Source: Salsipaludibacter sp963735045 (GTDB taxonomy: Bacteria > Actinomycetota > Nitriliruptoria > Nitriliruptorales > Nitriliruptoraceae). Taken from it: a stretch of DNA of 64,000 nucleotides. Made by a program: the position numbers and the translations under genes. This document shows, in pieces, positions 63,559-64,000 of this stretch (the first letter of the stretch is position 1; every line of letters begins with the position of its first letter). The notes under the pieces are model-generated. The model did no database searches and was not told the origin of the DNA. It saw only the letters and a program-made list of their open reading frames with translations. The DNA is taken from contig CAVTIZ010000003.1 of assembly GCA_963735045.1 (NCBI GenBank), positions 372,001 to 436,000 on the forward strand, in the 5' to 3' direction.

Positions 63559-63923
63559 GACGGTTCCGGGTGGGGGAGGTCGACGGTGGCGTGCAGGGGT
63601 GTGGCGTCGGGGGCGAGTCGGACCCGGACCTGCAGGCGGGCGCCCGCCGGCGGTGGTGGGCGGAAGCGCACCTCGCCGTTGGAGAAGCCACGGTCGCCCC
63701 GTCCGACGGCGTCGAGGACGTCGGCGCGACGACCGTCCACCGACACGGCCCAGGCGTCGGCAGCCGGGACACGACGCGACAGCGGCTCGTCGGCGTCGAC
63801 GTCGATCCGGGCGAAGCGCAGGTCGGCGACCCGGTCGTAGACCTCCAGCGAGAGCAGGACCAGGCGATGCCCGTGGGTCGTCCCGACCTCGACCAGGAGC
63901 GGGTCCACGCGCAGGGGTCGCAT
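63555..63923 (-). CDS. Conserved hypothetical protein coupled to tspO
   Basis: 122 residues I cannot assign. The pattern is mostly alternating beta-strand (RLVLLSLEVYDRVADLRFARI; EVRFRPPPPAGARLQVRVRL), which suggests a small beta-sandwich. No signal peptide or membrane helix is visible. Its stop overlaps the tspO start by four bases. The region upstream to the window end (63924-64000) shows no other gene. Confidence 0.65.
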   Translation of the reverse strand: MRPLRVDPLLVEVGTTHGHRLVLLSLEVYDRVADLRFARIDVDADEPLSRRVPAADAWAVSVDGRRADVLDAVGRGDRGFSNGEVRFRPPPPAGARLQVRVRLAPDATPLHATVDLPHPEPS

Positions 63924-64000
63924 GGTCGCCTCCCACGGTCGCCGGTGGCCCGCGACCGTAGCCCGCGACGTGGTCCCGCCCAGCGCACGCCCGATGCGCA

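Overview
This 64 kb window is chromosomal DNA of a very GC-rich (about 72%) actinomycete. The evidence is the prfA-prmC-tsaC/sua5-glyA-atp gene order, an Asp-type MurA, a NUDIX-phosphoglycerate-mutase fusion next to ppk (the mycobacterial MutT1-ppk neighbourhood), an F420-hydrogenase-beta-like protein, frequent GTG starts, GTGA/ATGA stop-start overlaps, and -10 boxes of the TANNNT type, some of them exactly 7 nt before a start codon (leaderless mRNAs). A deep-branching actinobacterial class such as Nitriliruptoria would fit, but that is only an impression. I saw no tRNA, rRNA, transposase, phage gene or CRISPR array.

Layout. 1-5.0 kb: translation and one-carbon genes (prfA end, prmC, L-threonylcarbamoyladenylate synthase with a long disordered tail, glyA). 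5.3-13.3 kb: the full F1Fo ATP synthase operon (atpZ-like, atpI-like, atpB-E-F-H-A-G-D-C), preceded by a promoter with a consensus CRP-type site; atpG carries a one-base frameshift at a G6 run. 13.3-19 kb: fosfomycin-insensitive-type murA, a CPBP protease, a tandemly duplicated 3-hydroxyacyl-CoA dehydrogenase, DUF1232, zinc-ribbon and GNAT proteins. 19-28.7 kb: two cyclophilins, an aspartate/aromatic aminotransferase, VOC protein, zinc alcohol dehydrogenase, upp, pyk, a membrane-anchored endonuclease/exonuclease/phosphatase-fold protein, and an FMN/F420 split-barrel protein. 28.9-33.7 kb: a complete branched-chain amino acid ABC transporter (livK-H-M-G-F). 33.7-37.6 kb: a polyol dehydrogenase with twin palindromic operators, an SH3-like small protein and a secreted alpha/beta hydrolase.

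37.7-44.3 kb is the most unusual locus. A fused alpha/beta-hydrolase-glycosyltransferase gene diverges from a TetR regulator. The TetR gene is followed by a second hydrolase/glycosyltransferase pair that looks like the same fusion broken by an out-of-frame internal deletion, then OsmC and a flavin oxidoreductase. A perfect 18-bp palindrome sits in the divergent promoter and its 14-bp core recurs before osmC, so the locus looks like one TetR-controlled regulon, probably for modification or detoxification of a small hydrophobic compound.

44.3-53.7 kb: mutT1-like gene, ppk, tandem 7Fe ferredoxins with a methyltransferase, a small HTH/Clp-N pair, pirin and a DrrAB-type ABC exporter. 53.8-59.5 kb: ROK kinase, apt, and an operon of enoyl-CoA hydratase, a fused two-domain E1 dehydrogenase and an FrhB-like iron-sulfur flavoprotein. 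59.5-60.07 kb: a 577-bp gene-free divergent promoter region holding four 72-76 bp tandem repeats with hairpins, flanked by G-quadruplex-prone tracts on opposite strands, each just upstream of a -10 box. 60-64 kb: zinc-ribbon membrane protein, dCMP deaminase, thioredoxin-like [2Fe-2S] ferredoxin, CoA-binding protein, YbaK-type deacylase, TspO and an unknown protein.
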